A stretch of 64,000 bases of DNA from Metellina segmentata (taxonomy: Eukaryota; Arthropoda; Arachnida; Araneae; Tetragnathidae). Numbering within the stretch: position 1 is the stretch's first letter; every line of letters starts with the position of its first letter. The notes below the pieces were generated by a model. The model did no database searches and was not told where the DNA came from. It was given only the letters and a program-made list of their open reading frames with translations. The position numbers and the translations under genes were made by a program. Shown piece after piece: positions 51,676-63,378 of this stretch. The DNA lies in NCBI GenBank assembly GCA_947359465.1, contig OX375878.1, positions 75,374,416 to 75,438,415 of the forward strand, written 5' to 3'.

Positions 51676-51719
51676 ACCATACCACATTACGATTAAAGTG
51701 ACCACGACTCTGAATTCTG

Positions 51720-52205
51720 TTGGGTTGGTCTCACAAACATGCTAAGAGAAGAACTGAAGCGCTTTGCGCGAATCACGAACTTGAGTTAAACTTACTTCTC
51801 GGAAACTCATTACTGGACCACACAGACACTTTCGGGCAAGAAATGCCCAGATGAAAGGGATTTTCCCTAAAGAAGCAGCTCGTCTTTTGTCATGGGTCAC
51901 ACAAAACGGATTCGGTCCTAATTGCATAACGCTCCAAGTCCCCACCCAGCGCGCTTACAAAGACCCAGGTAGTCCGCGAGAAGAAACTGCGCAAGCTTAC
52001 TGTGCGAGAACCCAAAATACTTTCCTGCTATCGTTCTTGAACTGTAATGTTGGGTGTGTCGTGAGAAAGAGTTCACTGATTCGGAAAAAGGCACCGTGGT
52101 GCGATTACTTGAAACGTATTAGGCTGCTCTGTTTGAGAAAAGGAGGAGTTCCGAAAGTTTATTTTTCCAAAGCCACCGTGATGATCCTGGTCAAAGGTTA
52201 GATAC
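51720..52205. other. Non-repetitive GC-richer island
   Basis: A plus frame of 116 codons (51851-52201) and an opposing minus frame of 67 codons, neither recognisable. Complex sequence. Candidate conserved element rather than a gene because splice context and homology are lacking. Confidence 0.3.
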
Positions 52206-53094
52206 ATTTTACCTTGGAAGAGTAAGTCATTCACCAGTGATTTAAAATCAATGATAGACGCTCCTCAAAGTCGAGAATGATTTGGGTTTATAGAGGAAAT
52301 TATATCTACAACGTGATCTAACATATTAACAAAACGGGGTACTGGAATAGATTTTAAGTACATAGATTCTAAAAAATTACCTTTGATATCTAAACACCAA
52401 ATCTACTCCCGAATTCCGAGATACCTTAATACTCGACAGTGACTAGAATAGTTGTAAAATATCAAAACATAAACTCACAGACCAGAGACATTTTAAGAAT
52501 TACATAAAGATTATATTGTGATTCATTGAACGTCACATTTTCTAACAGTTCATGAAAATTTTTTTAGTTCACAGTAAAATATCAAATCAAAGGTACTATT
52601 AACTATTCGTTTGATCTAAGTAATCCGAATAATTCATTATTAGGTGATCGATCTGAAGTTATAATCAACACCTCACTATAAAAAATTATGAAAAGTGTTC
52701 AGTCAGCAGTATTATTCAAGCCTATGAAGCTATGATCTCGGTAATGGTACATAGACAAAATTCCACTGCTCCATGCATACCTTACTTCTTTTGGTCATAA
52801 CATAGGTGTGTCCAATCATATACTAAACTATCAGTTATTGATTAAAATTAGTTTAATAATAAAAGAAAACGCACTTGAAAGAGGTGTTAAAACGAAAAAA
52901 AAATGTTTTAAATGATTAATTGAATATATTAACCGATTTATATCGATTTCTTACCAGATGTCATATCCGTAAAGAAGTCCAAATAAATCTACCTAAGACC
53001 TCTCAAAGAAATCTACATACAAAGGTACGCACACCTTATATTGGAATAGCAAATCAGTGTCCTATTTGCAAACTAGGTAAGTAAATAGTATGAC

Positions 53095-53265
53095 TGGTAG
53101 GCAAGTAGTTTAATTAACATGGGCACCGAAGCAAAAAAAAGGGATATTCGTTACGGCTCTGGATAGATCCTGAAGGGATATATCCGAGGACGACACCACA
53201 TAATTTTGAACTACGATCAGATGAGGAGGTCACCAAACATTGGGCACCCCACTCTCCATAGCGAA
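53095..53265 (-). mobile_element. SINE family 1 fragment
   Basis: TCCGAGGACGACACCACATAATTTTGAAC-type sequence, CAGATGAGGAGGTCACC and CACCCCACTCTCC match the reverse body. Confidence 0.65.
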
Positions 53266-54059
53266 ATGATTGGATGTTACGCCAAGAAATTGTTCGTTGA
53301 TTGAAGACAGAGAAGCCAGGGACGAGAGTAGGATGAATAAATAATGCTTGTCCGTATTATGAGGTTTGGCTAGCTTAAAATAATGCTAAAATTGAAATAT
53401 AAATAAAACAAAACTTAAATTACATTGAAGATTCAAATAAAATAATCGTGCAGACGTCTGAGGTCCTGTAGAGTCAGAAAAGTAACTACTTTTTTAGAAA
53501 CTTGACGCTAAAAGGAATAGTCGGATAATAGAAAAACTTTAAACAACCCACCCCAATCCATTGCATATGAACGAGTGATAAAAAAATGCACGTTTACGAA
53601 TTGGAAATACACTGTACATGCATATATTTTATTTTACATAAACAAACAATAAACAATTTACATTATGTACAGTATAGTACATATTGTTACATGAACTTAC
53701 GCTCAAGAGTAACTTACATATTCAAATTTTAAAATAGCCTGTCATTTTCTTTTGTTTTTTCGAGGCTAGTGCTTTCTGAGCGGCATTGTTCCGTAATAAC
53801 AGACTGACAGTTAATCGAGACAGAGTGACAGTTAATCGAAGTTTGACTATATTTACAAGAATATATTAACACAGACGTATTACACGTACAGTGACGCTAA
53901 AAGTGGATAAACGGATTTTTAGAGACGTTTTGACTTTTGTTATCCAAGAATATGTTCTAAAGATTAATTCTAGTTAGTATTTACTGTTTAGTACTCCACC
54001 TTTGCAGAATCGGATTTCGCCTCACTTGCACCTTTTATTCTAAACAATCCACTGCGTGG

Positions 54060-54545
54060 CCAGAACAACGTTTCCCGTGACAGTTCTTTTCGTGGGGTCA
54101 GGTCTGACCACTGCTCGCTGACGCTCGACAACCCCCGGTGATTGCTATGTATTCCCATTTGGTTTGCTTCGTGATGTTTGGATTGCTTCAAAGTGGCTAT
54201 TACCAACAACTTAAATCAAAAACAAGCTAGAATCGGAAAATTTAGCATAGTTCCAACGGCATTATACGAAAAACGCTTGTGACGTCAGCGGTCAAAAATC
54301 GCAAAATCCTCCCCTTTCTTCAATGACGTCACATTCCTGAGAGAAGGACGAAAGCTGGAAAAACTAATAAACTAATTTTTGAAAGGTCTCGAGTAAATTT
54401 TAAAATTCGGGCGCTACCTCGCAAAAACTTAAGACTATCTGCGTGCCAAATTTCATTATTGTAAGTGCCATAGATTCGTTTTGACACTGCGTACAGAGAA
54501 ACAGAACAGACAGAGAAATACTTCCTTTTATAATAGTAGAGATGT
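54060..54545. repeat. Dispersed retroposon-like repeat
   Basis: The left part (GACGCTCGACAACCCCCGG...GATTGCTA) matches 7270-7310. The right part ends AACAGACAGAGAAATACTTCC, then TTTTATAATAGTAGAGAT, a style common at 3' ends of RTE-related retroposons. No protein remains. The family is uncertain. Confidence 0.4.
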
Positions 54546-54559
54546 TAACTTATGGGCAG

Positions 54560-55375
54560 TTGGCTCACAAATAAGTCAGCGTCGAGAATCACGAACCAGA
54601 AACGAGAATCCAGAAACGTGTCAGCGCGTGTGGAGAAATCGCTTTTACTAACTTACAAACACTCTTTCTTATAACGCCAAGTAAACACACGGTCGTTGTT
54701 TACAATGGGCAAAAATCTCCACGCGCGTCACGATCATTGAACAACCCCCCGATTGGATGACTCACGCATTTCCCCCCCCCCTGAACTTCTAAAACTGCAA
54801 CGAAACACCTAACGGCACGGTACTAATGCCATTCCTCTCCTGGTAGATCTAAAGACACAGAAAGTGTCACAATCTCGTTTTCATCTGTCACCGCCTCTAC
54901 TTAAGAGACGGGTTCAACCCGACACGAATCTGCGTCGACAATCTGATCTAAGGAGCCTAGACAATATCTGATTTGCAAGCCGAATGACGGATGAGTGAAT
55001 ATTAAATCACAAAAGAGACGAAAATAAAATAAAATAAATACATAAAATCTCGCCACACACACACATCCGGAGATGCCTCGGGGGAATAGACTGTCATCAA
55101 CTTTCAACCTGGAGGTAAGGGAAAAGAGCATTTATCAACCCCACTTGCCATCCAGCTCCATTTACTTCAATGAGCTAAAAAGTGACAGAGACAGCGGTTT
55201 TAAAACACCACCGGATAGAAGGGCATTAACGGAAGAGGATTTTTTGCTTCTGTTTTACAATGCTAGGAGCTGTTTGTGCCTGTTCGTGTCACATGTGGAA
55301 GCTTCGAAACCAAACAGTTTGATCTATTTTAATCCGCCTATGCGGATTATTATTTTAGTTTTTAGTGTAAAATGA
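54560..55375. other. Non-repetitive GC-richer island
   Basis: Complex block with C-runs at about 54770 and a possible short plus-strand ATG exon (ATGCCTCGGGGGAATAG at 55073, donor-like GAG|GTAAGG at about 55114). No family is recognised. Regulatory DNA is equally likely. Confidence 0.25.
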
Positions 55376-56224
55376 TGTCATGATCACAGTTTGGATAATT
55401 CATCGCTGTGTCATTTCAATGAAATAAATTTATTTAAATTTTGATTACACTTTTTACATTAGATCGGTTTTGATTTATGTGGGTCTTTGTAAAATGATAT
55501 ATTTTACTTGACATGGTTTATTTTTCAATAGCATGAAATTTACGTTTGCTTTACTTATATTTGACAAGTGATCCATCAATTTTGCTTGCAGTGCACATCA
55601 TTTCCTAGTGGAAAAACCTCCATATCATCTAAGCATCCACCATTCTGCTCAAAGGTATTCAATATTTTAAAAATATTTTTGGACTCCAAATTTTTGTGGA
55701 TACATCTTCGTTCTGAATACAATGCACAATGAAACAATTTTTATTTTTTTAATAAAAATTAGGACTATTTTTATTATTTGCTTACAATCGGATACTTAAA
55801 ATGCGAAAACAATAACATTTACATAACTCGATGCAGTTTTATCAGATTTGTTAATTATTTTTTTTGCGTATTTCCAATGGATATGAGAATTGATGTCGCA
55901 CTCTATATCTCTCGCACTCTATATCTATAGATTTGAAACAATAAGTCCTCTGTCATATTCAGTTGCTATATCCATTGCAGAATGGTGCGTTCGGTGTACA
56001 CTTACACGCAGTCGCGATCTAGACTGACCCACTATATGCTTTAAACTTTCAAGTGTTCAGTCACGAAAGTTTTCGGTAGTCTAAATTTTTATATGTACTG
56101 GGTAATATTTTAACGTTATTGCGATTGTAATGAAATTTACTTGTGAATCTAGGTAAATTTTTTCATTATCTGAAGGTCTCACACGCATATATCCATTCTT
56201 CATTTTTCCGACTAAACCTACTTG

Positions 56225-56642
56225 ATAACCTTTCCTAAGCTTTTTTCGTAATCAATGGATTTCATTATATAGTCATTGCGTTTGTCGTTGGGTATAAGCA
56301 TCAATACTATACATGGAAATATCCTGACCCACAGGGAATTAATTTACATTTGAGTATTTGAAAACCCTTAATTAAGTACATTTTAGTTTGAGTGTGAAAT
56401 ATAATTTTTAGAAGATGGAAAGACGACGAAACCTTCTTGATCAATATAACCTTTCCTAAGTTTTTTTCGCAATTAATGGATTTCATTATATAGTCATTGC
56501 GTTTGTCGTTGGGTATAAGCATCAATACTATACATGGAAATATCCTGACCCACAGGGAATTAATTTACATTTGAGTATTTGAAAATCCCTAATTAAGTAC
56601 ATTTTAGTTTGAGTGTGAAATATAATTTTTAAAAGATGGAAA
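56225..56642. repeat. Direct duplication, about 197 bp
   Basis: 56225-56421 and 56446-56642 are near-identical at a 221-bp offset. Both contain ATAACCTTTCCTAAG, GTCATTGCGTTTGTCGTTGG and GACCCACAGGGAATTAATTT. Confidence 0.93.
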
Positions 56643-56667
56643 GCTTGTTGAGTCTTGTTTTTTATTG

Positions 56668-56770
56668 CCCATATTTAGACAAGCTGCGCCAAATAGTTTT
56701 GAATGGACAACACACACGCAAGAAGTTTTACTGACAGAAGGAGTCAAAAATAACCTGTAGACCTTTATAC
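56668..56770 (-). mobile_element. SINE family 2 fragment
   Basis: GCCCATATTTAGACAAGCTG, CGCCAAATAG and TTTTACTGACAGAAGGAG align with the start of family 2. Confidence 0.45.
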
Positions 56771-56802
56771 CAAACTAAAAAATTTGTATATGGATTGTTA
56801 CC

Positions 56803-56985
56803 CTAACACTATGTTTGACGTGGTACGGCAGTTTGGAGAGTGTGCCGTCAGCTAAGTTTAACCTCATTATTTGACCGTGGTTCAAAAGTACGAGCTGTCT
56901 TCGAATCTTTCGGATTGATCCCGTATCTTCGCCAATAGTCCGTCGTATTGCTCCAATTCGACGTTAATTCAACTGCCAAACAACT
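56803..56985 (+). mobile_element. SINE family 1 3' half
   Basis: CAGTTTGGAGAGTGTGCCGT, TTTGACCGTGGTTCAAAAGT, and the tail AATTCGACGTTAATTCAACT. It preserves the uninterrupted tail that dates the MITE insertion at 1463. Confidence 0.8.
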
Positions 56986-56999
56986 TTTACATTATGCAA

Positions 57000-57640
57000 G
57001 AAGATAAAGCCAACGTGTACGAGATCGAGACTTCACCCTGTTCCATCATGATTATGTGACATCTATTCTCAGCAACCTTATAAAAATATTTCAAGTGGGA
57101 CAATGTAGCACCAGAAAGGAAGAATTACACCCGATGCCGAGTCTGCAAAGGGCCTTAAAAATAGCATGCATCCGAATCCTGCGTCCGTATCAAATCCGGG
57201 GATATAAATTTTACAACTGAAAGCGGGGGGAAGAGTCCCGGAGTGCAGAGCAACAAATAAAAGAAAATGAATTTGATTTCAGCGGGGAAAGATTTCCTTC
57301 AAATATATCGACACGCATTAAAGAATGCCGAGAATGATTTCCATGATCCGGTGGAGTAACGCTGCCGGTTTCGAGGAGTTTAATTTATTCCTACTTCCAC
57401 CGTTTGGAAAACGCGCGGCGGCGAGTATTCTGCCACGACATAAATATCCGCACCTTTTCTGCCGGGGGTCGTTTCCTAAATGAAGCCAAAGGAAGCCGGC
57501 GTTTGGCCTTATTTCGGAACAACTGAATCAATACCTGTAATACTAAGAGTTGGGACACTGCCCGACTTGTCCATGCAGTGCCGGCCATAGGAAGCGAGTT
57601 CCTGATACGATCAATACCATAAGGTCCCACAAAATATTAA
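57000..57640. other. Non-repetitive GC-richer island, strong regulatory candidate
   Basis: Unique complex sequence with GGGGATATAAATTTTAC, CATTAAAGAATGCCGAG and GGAGTTTAATTTATTC. No long frame in its left part and a 79-codon minus frame without a domain in its right part. Among the cleanest candidates for conserved non-coding DNA near Iroquois. Confidence 0.4.
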
Positions 57641-57780
57641 AATTAAAGCTTTTTGCCAATGGCCTTCTTTAAAATGAAGGGAATTGAGAAGTTTGTATTA
57701 CAAACATTTGAAAAGAAAAAATTATTCGTTTCAGTATGTCAATAAATGGATTAGAATTACTTTCCTTCCAAGTGGTTTCG

Positions 57781-58090
57781 ACGAGATATCTCGTTCAACA
57801 AGGTTTGACGAATTATCTCGACCTAACCTTACATATTTCAAACAATCTATCAACACATACGTTAGTCTATTTCCAGCAATCTTCGACCGATGTGCCGAAA
57901 AAAATGGTATTTGTGTACCATACGGATTCAGAAACGGCTTAAATTGTGTAAGTCTTATCAACAGTTTAGCTTTGAACTATTGACAAGTGCGTTCAAAAAT
58001 GACGAGGTATCTCGTCTGTCTAATTTTTTATAGTGAAGGGATCCAGATTTGCTCAATTTTCTAAATAATGATGAGATACCTCGTGCATCA
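57781..58090. repeat. Dispersed repeat with GAGATATC palindromes
   Basis: The palindrome ACGAGATATCTCGT (57781-57794) is identical to 317-330, and variant GACGAGGTATCTCGTC lies near 58001. Between them, 57820-57998 matches the 60742-62480 array unit (CTATCAACACATACGTTAGT, ATCTTCGACCGATGTGCCG, AGTCTTATCAACAGTTTAG). Confidence 0.7.
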
Positions 58091-58531
58091 AGCACTGAGT
58101 TTTAGTAAGGTGAGTAGTCTTGAGATCAGTTTTAGAGATGCTTAGTCGAGACAACCAACATTAGGGACAATGATAAATGTACCTTTTCTCAAACCCATTG
58201 TTGGAGTTTGTGGGCCCATATTAGAAAGAATCGGTGGAATTGGTTTAGAGCAAGCTCTTTGTTCATGATGTCCGACTCTTTTCTTTGTTTTAGACTATAG
58301 GAAACTTTTTCCGATACTTTAGACTATTGGAAGGAGGTTCTTATTTGTGGAGCATGGACAAAGAGCCGTCTTTAAGCTGATTCCACTGAGTCATTCACTG
58401 GGTCCATACACACTCCAAGGGCCCCGTCCTAAATTAATTTTGTAAATTTTAGAATATGATTATTAGTTGTTAAGCTTCTTTTAAAACCCTTTCTGAATGA
58501 ATATTTGCAGCTTCGTTTACAAAAGTCATCG

Positions 58532-58940
58532 GTAAGGTAAGGTAATTTTAATTAACGTCGTACTAGAGCAACGCAAGGGGCTATTGACGACGGTCCGGGA
58601 CCAATCTCCCTAAGGGAAGGTAATGGTAATTTTAGTTAACGTCGTACTATAGCAACGCAACGGGCTATTGACGACGGTCCGAGATCAGTCAAGAGAAAAT
58701 TCCGAGGACAGTGCCTCGCAATTGTGAACCACGGTCAGATGATGAAGCAACACCTGAGCTAACACCCCACTCTCCAAACTTCCCCACGAACCAACAGCGA
58801 GGAATTTCGGCCACGACAGATTTAATGTGTACCAGCCGCCTCTACACCATACGCTTACAAGTATCCATTCATTGACCTGGATTCGAACCAGGACCTTCCT
58901 ATCTAGAGGCTAACACCTTAACCACCAGACCTGTTGGTCG
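58532..58940 (-). mobile_element. Two adjoining SINE family 1 copies
   Basis: A truncated copy 58532-58616 precedes a near-full copy 58617-58940 that starts GGTAATGGTAATTTTAGTTA and ends with the reverse head TGGATTCGAACCAGGACC...CACCAGACCTG. The first copy ends just past CCGGGACCAATCTCCCTAAG. Confidence 0.88.
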
Positions 58941-59214
58941 GCCGAAAGTCATCGGAGCAGGCTTACAAGAAGTGCGAATGTATGAAACTAGTGTGTGATT
59001 ATCAAGCAATATAAATACCGTGTTTAAATTAAAATTATTTTCATTTGTATCAATTTTAACCACATATTTTACTGTGTTTGGGAGCTTTTTCTAATTAGTA
59101 ATATTCTAAATAACATGTCCCTGATGTGATACGGTGACTAGAATTGGTAAACAACTGTGTTGAGTATTTAAACAATCCCAAATGTCATAGAGGCGAAAAA
59201 TATCTAACTCTGAT

Positions 59215-60180
59215 ACTTTACTCAGTACTATCAATGGCTAGAATTAACATAGCGCACAGAATCTGTCAGTTTTGCAAATCCCAAAATATCCTGACAAGAT
59301 TGTTCACAGTACAATAATTAAAATTGTTGTAACAACTGTACTGTGAAGTATTGGAAACAATCCTATATACTATATCGGTCAAAAATGAATAATATTGAAG
59401 GTCCACCCAGTACCATCGATTGCTAGAATTGACAGAGCGCAGAATATGTCTATGTTGCAATTCCAAAACACCATCCTGAGAAGATTGTTCACGATACGGT
59501 GATTAAAATTGGTATAACTGCAGTGGGAAGTATTGAAAACAATCCCCATTCTGACAAGATTGTTTACGATATGGTAATTAAAATTGGTATAACTGCACTG
59601 TGAAGTATTGAAAACGATCCCCAAACACCATCCTGACAAGATTGTTCACGATGTGGTGATAAAATTGGTATAACTGTACTGTGAAGTATTGAAAACGATC
59701 CCCAAACACCATTCTGACAAGATTGTTCACGATATGATGATTAAAATTGGTATAACTGTACTGTGAAGTATTGAAATCAATCCCCAAACACCATCCTGAC
59801 CAGATTGTTCACGATACGGTGATTAAAATTGGCATAACTGCATTGTGAAGTATTGAGAAAACAATTCCATACACCAGAGTGATGAAAACTTGCCAATTAT
59901 TGAGGGTTTAGCTGATACTATCAACGGCTAGAACTGGCAGAAAAAGAGCACAGAATATGCCAGCGCTTCAAGCCTCAAATACCATCCTGACAAGATTGTT
60001 CACAATACGGTGAATAGAATTAGTATAACTATAATGTGCAGTATTGGAAACAACCCATACAAGACAGTGATGAAAAAAATATCAATTATTGACTGTACAC
60101 TCTTGATACTATCAATGGCTAGAATTGACAGAAATTGAGCACATAATCCGTCAGTGTTGCAAGTCCTGACAAGATGGTTG
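59215..60180. repeat. Composite tandem array, about 85-bp core unit
   Basis: Core unit CCATCCTGACAAGATTGTTC...AAAATTGGTATAACTG...GTGAAGTATTGAAAACAATC is recognisable about seven times (from 59285, 59470, 59547, 59632, 59710, 59790 and 59985). A second module (ACTATCAATGGCTAGAATTG...) alternates with it at about 59225, 59410, 59915 and 60108, giving a longer parent unit in which the core alone was expanded at 59470-59860. Confidence 0.9.
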
Positions 60181-60189
60181 TTAAAAATG

Positions 60190-60730
60190 TCCTTTATTGG
60201 CGGTCCCTCGAATTACGGAGGAAGCGTTCTCGGAGGGAGAAGGTGGTTCACTTTCTCCAGACACTGGGGGTCGGGGGAAGAAAATCGTTTGAATGAAGTG
60301 TCGAGTGGGGGATAAGAAGCTCGGTAGCTAAATCAGCGAACTCGTGCTGCTTGCGCACGCATGTCGAAATCAAAACCTTGGCCCCATCGCGAGAGGTTTT
60401 TATCACTCCAGCATTATTTTTTTTCACTTCCTCCGACGAATCGCGTCGCAGGATGTCGCGAGGGGGGGGGGGGAGGAAGGTTCTCGAAGATTGCCGACGA
60501 CATATGTGGCCTCCCCCCTCCCATATAGCGCGGGGGCGAGAAAGGACCGAGCTCTCGTTATCGGGGTAATTTTGAACTCCCAAATCGGCAGTGATTTCGG
60601 TTCCCGCTGACAGCTCCGCTTTCGCGAAATTATCGTCGGGGATGCTGGCGAAAAGCGAGTGATCGGTGAGGTTGAGGATTAGATTAAAAATGACGAGGAA
60701 CTCTAGACGGCGCATCTATTAAGCGGAGTT
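60190..60730. other. CpG-rich island, candidate regulatory DNA
   Basis: The most GC-rich segment of the window outside the Iroquois exon, with a run of 12 G at 60462-60473. A minus frame of 155 codons (60248-60715) begins with a hydrophobic stretch but shows no known domain, and plus frames overlap it. It may be a promoter-like or conserved element; a novel exon is possible but unsupported. Confidence 0.35.
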
Positions 60731-60741
60731 ACACTTCCAGG

Positions 60742-62480
60742 CTTGATTCGCATGGCGTCGTTTTGTGTGGTGCCCGAGTCGGTGGCACACAAGAAATGAC
60801 ATTAAGCAAACGTATCTGCGATTTAGCTTAAACCTTATAGATTTCAATCAACCTATCTACACAAACGTGTCTATTTCCAGCGATCTTCAGCCGGTGTGAG
60901 TTGCGGATAGCGCAACGGCTTCAATTGTGTAATACTTATCAACAGTTCAGTTCGGAACTATTAAGTTTACAAATAATATCAATTGATACATGTGTAAATA
61001 ATTTTAAGTGGTATTTTCTTGTTCCAAATTGTCAGAGATAAAATGTCTTTAAATGCACTATATGGACAAAAGTATTTGACCACTACAGAAATTTGGAGGA
61101 TGATCCATCTTAGTGTGGGGTTGTTTTCCTGGTTAGGACTCATCCCATTGTCGACGTTCTGGATAATTCGGCTTTGCCTACACTGTGGCAATACTACAGT
61201 AATGATGGTTGTTTTTTCCAATAGGATCGAGCTCCATGTCATACTGCTAAACGCTTGCTGGACTGGTTTCTTGGAAATGAGGTGAATTTGCTTGACTGGC
61301 CTCTTCAGAGCCCCGATGTCAATCCGATCGCGCACTTGTGGGACAAACTAGAGCAACGAGTATGACAAAGCCACGAACACCCATCTTCACTGCAATCTCT
61401 TCTCACAACCTTCCAAGAAGCATGGCGCGCTATTCCTGCCCAGATTTACAGAGAACATATGAAAAGTATGCCTTGACGTGTTGCAGCTGTAATGCATGCA
61501 GAAGGAAGGTCTACCCGTTACTAAATAGAATAATAAAGCACTTTTTCTGAAAAACATGCAATGTCCCAATACTGTTGTCCATATAGTGTATTCATCAAAA
61601 AGCCGCAAAATTGCAAAAAGTGTAGATAATTATAATTATTTTACCGTATATCAATTGAAATTACACTTATTGTGACGAAGGAGGTTTGAAGTCGCTGTTT
61701 TGTCTGTTTGAAGACCTAAGTGCAACAATGCAACACCATACTAGCGACACATAACTTAAGTGACCTTGCATTTCCCATCTTGATTCGCATAGCGTTGTTT
61801 CGTGTGTTGCCTGAATTGGTGGCACACAATAAATAATATTAACAAGACATATTTGCGATTTTGCCTTATTCAAGTGATAACCTTATAGATTTCAACCAAC
61901 CTATCAATACATACGTTAGTCTATTTCCACCAATCTTCGACCGATGTGCCGCAAAAATTATATTTGTGTACGTTACAGATTTAGATACGACTTAAATTGA
62001 GTAAGTCTTATCAACAGTTTAACTTTTAACTATTGACAAGTGCGTTCAAAAACAGTTCAATCAATAACCGTATAAATAACTTTGAGTTGTTACATTTTCT
62101 GCAAAGCATTATAAATAATTTTTCAAACAAAAGAGTTTTTCAAAAGCCACTTAGGTGAATATAGAGTAGATAAATGCTATTATTGTTGTAAATCAATCAA
62201 ATTTATACTTTTTGTGATGAAAAAGTTGGGACATCATTGCTTTAGTCTGTTTGAAGACTTAAGTGAAACACTATAAGCAAATCCTCCATATTAGTCATGC
62301 ATATATTAAGTCAAATTATAGTTGTTTCAGGTTTTATCTACGGAACGTCGTTTTGTGTTGCATGAGTCGGTAGCCCACAAGAAATGTCATTAAGAAGACA
62401 TCTGCGATGTAGCTTATTCAAGAGAAAACCTCATAGAGGCTTCAATAAAACAATCAACGCGGACATTAGTCTGTTTTCTC
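60742..62480. repeat. Tandem array, about 505-555-bp unit, three copies
   Basis: CTTGATTCGCATGGCGTCG-type starts at 60742, 61781 and about 62336. Shared blocks are GTGGCACACAAGAAATGACA, TTATAGATTTCAATCAACC, TAGTCTATTTCCA..ATCTTC and CTGTTTGAAGACTTAAGTG. The first unit is lengthened by a 533-bp Tc1-like insertion; subtracting it gives 506 bp. The third copy is truncated. Confidence 0.85.
61056..61588 (+). mobile_element. Tc1-like transposon, internally deleted, 533 bp
   Basis: Inverted ends CACTATATGGACAAAAGTA and CACTATATGGACAACAGTA differ at one base. TA follows the right end and TG precedes the left (mutated TA). The plus-strand interior retains the transposase C-terminus: DRAPCHTAKRLLDWF, WPLQSPDVNPIAHLWDKLE (a third-acidic-residue region with E changed to A in PIEH) and LQEAWRAIPAQIYREHMKSM, with frameshifts and stops. 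The N-terminal DNA-binding half is deleted. Non-functional. Confidence 0.92.
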
Positions 62481-63134
62481 TAGAATATTTTAAAAGCTTA
62501 GTGGAGCAATATAATCAAACCCACTATAAAGGTGGCACATCTGTTTAAAAACCTTGCAGACCCAACTTGCTAGATCTGTAACAACCATCTGGTTAGAAAA
62601 CGGAAACCTAAATCTGTAAATGTGTTTTCACTACTATGTTAAGTGTATGAGGTGAAACATCCAGGGGTTTGAGACTACTTTTTCATGTGTTACCATTAAT
62701 TTGAGCATGTTTTTTTTTTCACTTCCTTGATTTTACAAAAAAAAAAAACTGACATTTTTAGAAGTTTTAATATTGGGTAATCAAGGCAACTTGTGCATGA
62801 AAAAGGTTTAAGAGAGGTTAGTGATTTTGTGTACACCTTTTTAGTTTTATCTTTAAATTGTAATGATAAAAATATATCTTAAACCCTCGAGTATTGTTTA
62901 ATTGACATCCAGTCTCATCATTTGTATAGTTACTCCCAACCTTTTATGATTATGATCATGAAATAATAATCTTCAGTTCTTGATAAAGCTAAGAGATTTA
63001 TTTCTGTGCAGTATCCTTTGAAACGTAAACGCATAACTTTTTTGCGCAAGTTCGTGGTTATACGAACTACATTTTGCAATAAGCGGATCTTCTAAGTGAC
63101 CAAACTTGGATTCCTAATTGTATTACGTTGGTTG

Positions 63135-63345
63135 TTTGGGATGTATGGTAAAAGGGCTATCTTTGACCAAGATGTGCTAAACGCAAGATGGACAGTGAAG
63201 TAATGGATCCATACACAAGAAAAATTTCACTGTCACAGAAGAGAGAAATATACAAAGAGTAAGTTGCACGAATCGTACCAGCACCGCTTTTCGATCGCAG
63301 GGACGATAGCACAATTGGCAAACCCACTGAGCTAAGGCAGATCTT
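63135..63345 (-). mobile_element. SINE family 2, best copy
   Basis: On the minus strand the head reads GCCTTAGCTCAGTGGGTTTG...GGTACGATTCGTGC, close to a real tRNA with an A box (TAGCTCAGTGGG) and a near-consensus B box. The body CTCTTCTGTGACAGTGAAA and GTTTAGCACATCTTGGTCAA follows. No intact anticodon arm or acceptor stem is evident, so it is a SINE head and not a tRNA gene. Confidence 0.7.
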
Positions 63346-63378
63346 TTTTCCATTAGGATATCATAGATTATCTTTATA

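Noticed and set aside
55073..55114. Possible first coding exon (ATGCCTCGG... then a GTAAGG donor) on the plus strand
   Set aside because: Only 14 codons, no downstream partner found, and inside a probable Iroquois intron; chance is likely.
59379..59787. 86- and 69-codon minus frames with repeated FNTSQ-like motifs
   Set aside because: They are translations of the 85-bp tandem array.
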